Positions 6,698-8,871 of a DNA stretch of 8,871 bases are shown here, piece after piece. The position numbers and the translations under genes are program-made. The first letter of the stretch is position 1; each line of letters starts with the position of its first letter. A model generated the notes under the pieces. It was not told the DNA's origin. It did no database searches and worked only from the letters and a program-made list of their open reading frames with translations. Origin of the DNA: Listeria marthii FSL S4-120 (GTDB taxonomy: Bacteria > Bacillota > Bacilli > Lactobacillales > Listeriaceae); NCBI GenBank assembly GCA_000183865.1, contig CM001047.1, positions 1,122,604 to 1,131,474 on the forward strand, given 5' to 3'.

Positions 6698-7219
6698 ATG
6701 CCAAATGAAGCACTAGGTTTAATTGAAGTCACTGGTTTTCTTGGTGCCGTTGTTGCTGCTGATACATGTTTAAAAGCAGCGAATGTCGAGCTAATTCAAT
6801 GCGAAGTCATTAGCGGCGGATTAACAACAGTTGAATTAACTGGTGATGTAGGTGCAGTAAATGCAGCTATTGAAGCAGGGAAAGCAGCAACAGAAGACTT
6901 AGGTTGTTTAGTATCAAGCCATGTTATTGCACGAATGAGCGAAGATACAAAAGCACTTTTTGTTCCTCAAGAAGAAGTTAAACCACAACCAAAAGAAGTC
7001 AAACAAGATGAACCAAAAGAAGAAATTCAAAAAGTCGTAGAAGTGAAAACAAACACCAAGAGTGCAGAAAAAGAACTTCGCGCAATGAAAGTTATTGATC
7101 TAAGGAAACTTGCTTACACATTAGATAATGTGCCTATTCCAAAGAGCAAGATTAAATATGCGAACAAGGATAAACTTGTTCACGCACTAAAAGACATTTA
7201 TGGAAGGAGTGAAAACTAG
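6698..7219 (+). CDS. eutK: EutK-like BMC shell protein with charged linker and SAP/Rho_N-like C-terminal domain
   Basis: This is a minor shell protein of 173 residues in three parts. Residues 4-88 are a single BMC domain (EALGLIEVTGF start, pore-loop region ISGGL at 38-42, SSHVIARM at the end of the fold). Residues 89-122 are a charged, disordered K/E/P/Q-rich linker. Residues 124-170 form a small helical domain reading ELRAMKVIDLRKLAYTLD, then a basic loop (PKSKIKYANKDK), then LVHALKDIYGR. That helix-extended-loop-helix pattern resembles SAP or Rho N-terminal motifs, which bind nucleic acid. Enteric EutK also pairs a BMC domain with a C-terminal nucleic-acid-binding-like domain, but a winged helix, so the symbol is by position and architecture rather than proven orthology. 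The SD AAGGTGGTG is 7 nt before the ATG. The stop codon overlaps the eutE start by one base. Confidence 0.85.
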   Translation: MPNEALGLIEVTGFLGAVVAADTCLKAANVELIQCEVISGGLTTVELTGDVGAVNAAIEAGKAATEDLGCLVSSHVIARMSEDTKALFVPQEEVKPQPKEVKQDEPKEEIQKVVEVKTNTKSAEKELRAMKVIDLRKLAYTLDNVPIPKSKIKYANKDKLVHALKDIYGRSEN

Positions 7220-8679
7220 TGGCACTAGAAGATAAAGATTTACGCTCAATCCAAGAAGTTCGAAACCTTATTGCAACAGCAGACGAAGCACAAAAAGAAC
7301 TTGCTGCAATGAGCCAACAACAAATTGATACAATTGTAAAAGCAATAGCGGATGCTGGTTATGATGCTCGCGAAAAACTCGCAAAAATGGCACATGAAGA
7401 AACTGGCTTTGGAATCTGGCAAGACAAAGTAATTAAAAACGTCTTTGCCTCGAAACACGTCTACAATTACATCAAAGATATGAAAACCATTGGTATGTTA
7501 AAAGAAGATAACGAAAATCAAGTAATGGAGGTTGCTGTTCCACTAGGCGTAGTTGCAGGATTAATCCCGTCAACAAACCCTACATCCACAGTGATTTACA
7601 AAACACTTATTTCCATCAAAGCCGGAAATAGTATCGTATTTTCTCCACATCCAAATGCACTAAAAGCAATTCTTGAAACAGTAAGAATTATTAGTGAAGC
7701 TGCAGAAAAAGCTGGTTGTCCGAAAGGCGCTATCAGCTGTATGACTGTTCCAACAATTCAAGGAACAGATCAACTAATGAAGCATAAAGATACAGCAGTT
7801 ATCCTTGCAACAGGTGGTTCTGCAATGGTAAAAGCCGCTTATTCATCTGGTACTCCAGCAATTGGAGTAGGTCCAGGTAATGGCCCAGCATTTATCGAAC
7901 GCAGTGCTAACATTCCTCGCGCAGTAAAACATATTCTTGATTCTAAAACATTCGATAACGGAACAATTTGCGCATCTGAGCAATCTGTCGTTGTTGAACG
8001 TGTGAATAAAGAAGCAGTTATTGCTGAATTTAGAAAACAAGGAGCTCACTTCTTGTCCGATGCAGAAGCTGTTCAACTTGGTAAATTCATCTTACGTCCA
8101 AATGGTTCGATGAATCCAGCAATCGTAGGTAAAAGCGTGCAACATATCGCTAACCTTGCTGGCCTAACAGTTCCAGCTGACGCAAGAGTACTTATCGCTG
8201 AAGAAACAAAAGTTGGCGCTAAAATCCCTTATTCAAGAGAAAAATTAGCTCCAATCTTGGCTTTCTACACAGCAGAAACTTGGCAAGATGCTTGCGAACT
8301 TAGCATGGATATCCTTTATCATGAAGGAGCTGGACATACACTTATTATCCACTCTGAAGATAAAGCGATTATCCGCGAATTCGCACTGAAAAAACCAGTT
8401 TCCCGTCTCTTAGTTAATACACCAGGAGCACTTGGCGGAATTGGCGCAACAACAAATCTTGTACCTGCTTTAACACTTGGTTGTGGGGCAGTTGGAGGAA
8501 GTTCATCATCTGATAATATCGGACCTGAAAATCTTTTCAACATTCGCCGCATCGCTACAGGCGTTTTAGAGTTAGAAGATATTCGTAAAGAAGAAAACCA
8601 AGCAACATCTGAACTTCCGGTTGATGCAGACGCACTGATCCAAAGTTTAGTAGAAAAAGTTTTAGCAGAATTAAAATAA
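7219..8679 (+). CDS. eutE: EutE, CoA-acylating acetaldehyde dehydrogenase
   Basis: EutE oxidises acetaldehyde to acetyl-CoA using NAD+ and CoA, removing the toxic volatile product of EutBC inside the shell. The 486-residue ALDH-fold protein carries the catalytic cysteine C251 in FDNGTICASEQS and a nucleotide-binding GVGPGN segment (216-221), with PSTNPTST and ATGGSAMVKAAYSSG blocks before it. To my eye the core resembles the N-terminal half of AdhE more than enteric EutE. The N-terminus starts directly with the ALDH fold and has no targeting helix. Instead the last 18 residues (469-486, DADALIQSLVEKVLAELK) after an acidic linker look like an encapsulation peptide. The GTG start overlaps the previous TAG stop (TAGTG) and has AGGAG (7205-7209) 9 nt upstream, so translation is probably coupled. 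Confidence 0.96.
   Translation: MALEDKDLRSIQEVRNLIATADEAQKELAAMSQQQIDTIVKAIADAGYDAREKLAKMAHEETGFGIWQDKVIKNVFASKHVYNYIKDMKTIGMLKEDNENQVMEVAVPLGVVAGLIPSTNPTSTVIYKTLISIKAGNSIVFSPHPNALKAILETVRIISEAAEKAGCPKGAISCMTVPTIQGTDQLMKHKDTAVILATGGSAMVKAAYSSGTPAIGVGPGNGPAFIERSANIPRAVKHILDSKTFDNGTICASEQSVVVERVNKEAVIAEFRKQGAHFLSDAEAVQLGKFILRPNGSMNPAIVGKSVQHIANLAGLTVPADARVLIAEETKVGAKIPYSREKLAPILAFYTAETWQDACELSMDILYHEGAGHTLIIHSEDKAIIREFALKKPVSRLLVNTPGALGGIGATTNLVPALTLGCGAVGGSSSSDNIGPENLFNIRRIATGVLELEDIRKEENQATSELPVDADALIQSLVEKVLAELK
8623..8676 (+). other. Putative C-terminal encapsulation-peptide segment of EutE
   Basis: Residues 469-486 form an amphipathic helix with L473, I474, L477, V478, V481, L482 and L485 on one face, preceded by a flexible acidic linker. 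The pattern L-x-Q-x-hydrophobic-x-E-x-hydrophobic-L-x-E closely matches the EutC N-terminal helix. A targeting role is inferred from this similarity. Confidence 0.65.
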
Positions 8680-8710
8680 AAAATAAAACACTAATTGGAG
8701 GAATTTTAAA

Positions 8711-8871
8711 ATGGCAAACGCAAACGCATTAGGTATGATCGAAACAAAAGGTTTAGTAGGAGCAGTAGAAGCAGCAGACGCAATGGTGAAAGCAGCTAAC
8801 GTAACACTTATGGGTAAAGAACAAGTTGGTGGCGGTCTAGTAACAGTTATGGTTCGCGGCGATGTTGGCGC
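8711..8871 (+). CDS. eutM: EutM, major hexameric BMC shell protein (5' part, runs off window)
   Basis: This is the major hexagonal shell protein of the microcompartment. Only the first 53 complete codons are present. The translation starts [21 protein letters not shown] and continues through [13 protein letters not shown], the pore-loop region [12 protein letters not shown] (37-48) and RGDVGA, where the window ends. This is the classic single-BMC (EutM/PduA/CcmK) pattern with an intact GGG pore turn. The ATG at 8711 has GGAGG (8697-8701) 9 nt upstream and follows eutE by 31 nt with no hairpin between, so it continues the operon. EutM and PduA are hard to tell apart from this fragment alone; the eut context decides for EutM. 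Confidence 0.93.
   Translation, partial: MANANALGMIETKGLVGAVEAADAMVKAANVTLMGKEQVGGGLVTVMVRGDVG

Noticed and set aside
8680..8710. Possible terminator or promoter between eutE and eutM
   Set aside because: The 31-nt gap holds only an A-rich stretch and the eutM SD, with no stem-loop or -35/-10 pair.

Overview
The window is the front half of an ethanolamine-utilisation (eut) bacterial-microcompartment operon. All genes lie on the + strand and are tightly packed. The DNA is AT-rich with strong Gram-positive Shine-Dalgarno (SD) sequences. I recognise the gene order and protein sequences as the Listeria (monocytogenes/innocua type) eut locus, roughly lmo1172 to lmo1180. This comes from memory and was not aligned.

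Layout: 1-166 is a non-coding leader with an all-A/T hairpin at the left edge. Next come eutV (167-739, ANTAR response regulator) and eutW (732-2189, soluble histidine kinase), which overlap by 8 bases. The eutW stop codon lies inside a small RNA hairpin that begins a regulatory element (about 2175-2258). This element is a pair of 6-nt-loop hairpins of the EutV-binding type, and the second competes with a strong intrinsic terminator. After it come eutA (2279-3700, reactivase), eutB (3742-5106) and eutC (5126-6007), the ethanolamine ammonia-lyase subunits. They are followed by eutL (6030-6683, tandem-BMC shell protein), a BMC shell protein with a charged linker and a small C-terminal domain (6698-7219, EutK-like), eutE (7219-8679, acylating acetaldehyde dehydrogenase) and the first 53 complete codons of eutM (from 8711).

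How they work together: EutW is expected to sense ethanolamine and phosphorylate EutV. Phosphorylated EutV binds the dual hairpin after eutW, blocks the terminator and lets transcription proceed into eutA and beyond. EutBC uses adenosylcobalamin to split ethanolamine into acetaldehyde and ammonia, and EutA exchanges damaged cofactor. EutE converts acetaldehyde to acetyl-CoA inside a shell built from EutL, EutM and the EutK-like protein. EutC carries a putative encapsulation helix at its N-terminus and EutE carries one at its C-terminus.

The system as a whole is known. The points most worth a second look are the ANTAR element overlapping the eutW stop codon, the SAP/Rho_N-like tail on the EutK-position shell protein, and the AdhE-like EutE with a C-terminal targeting helix. 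I saw no tRNA, rRNA, CRISPR array, insertion sequence or broken gene.
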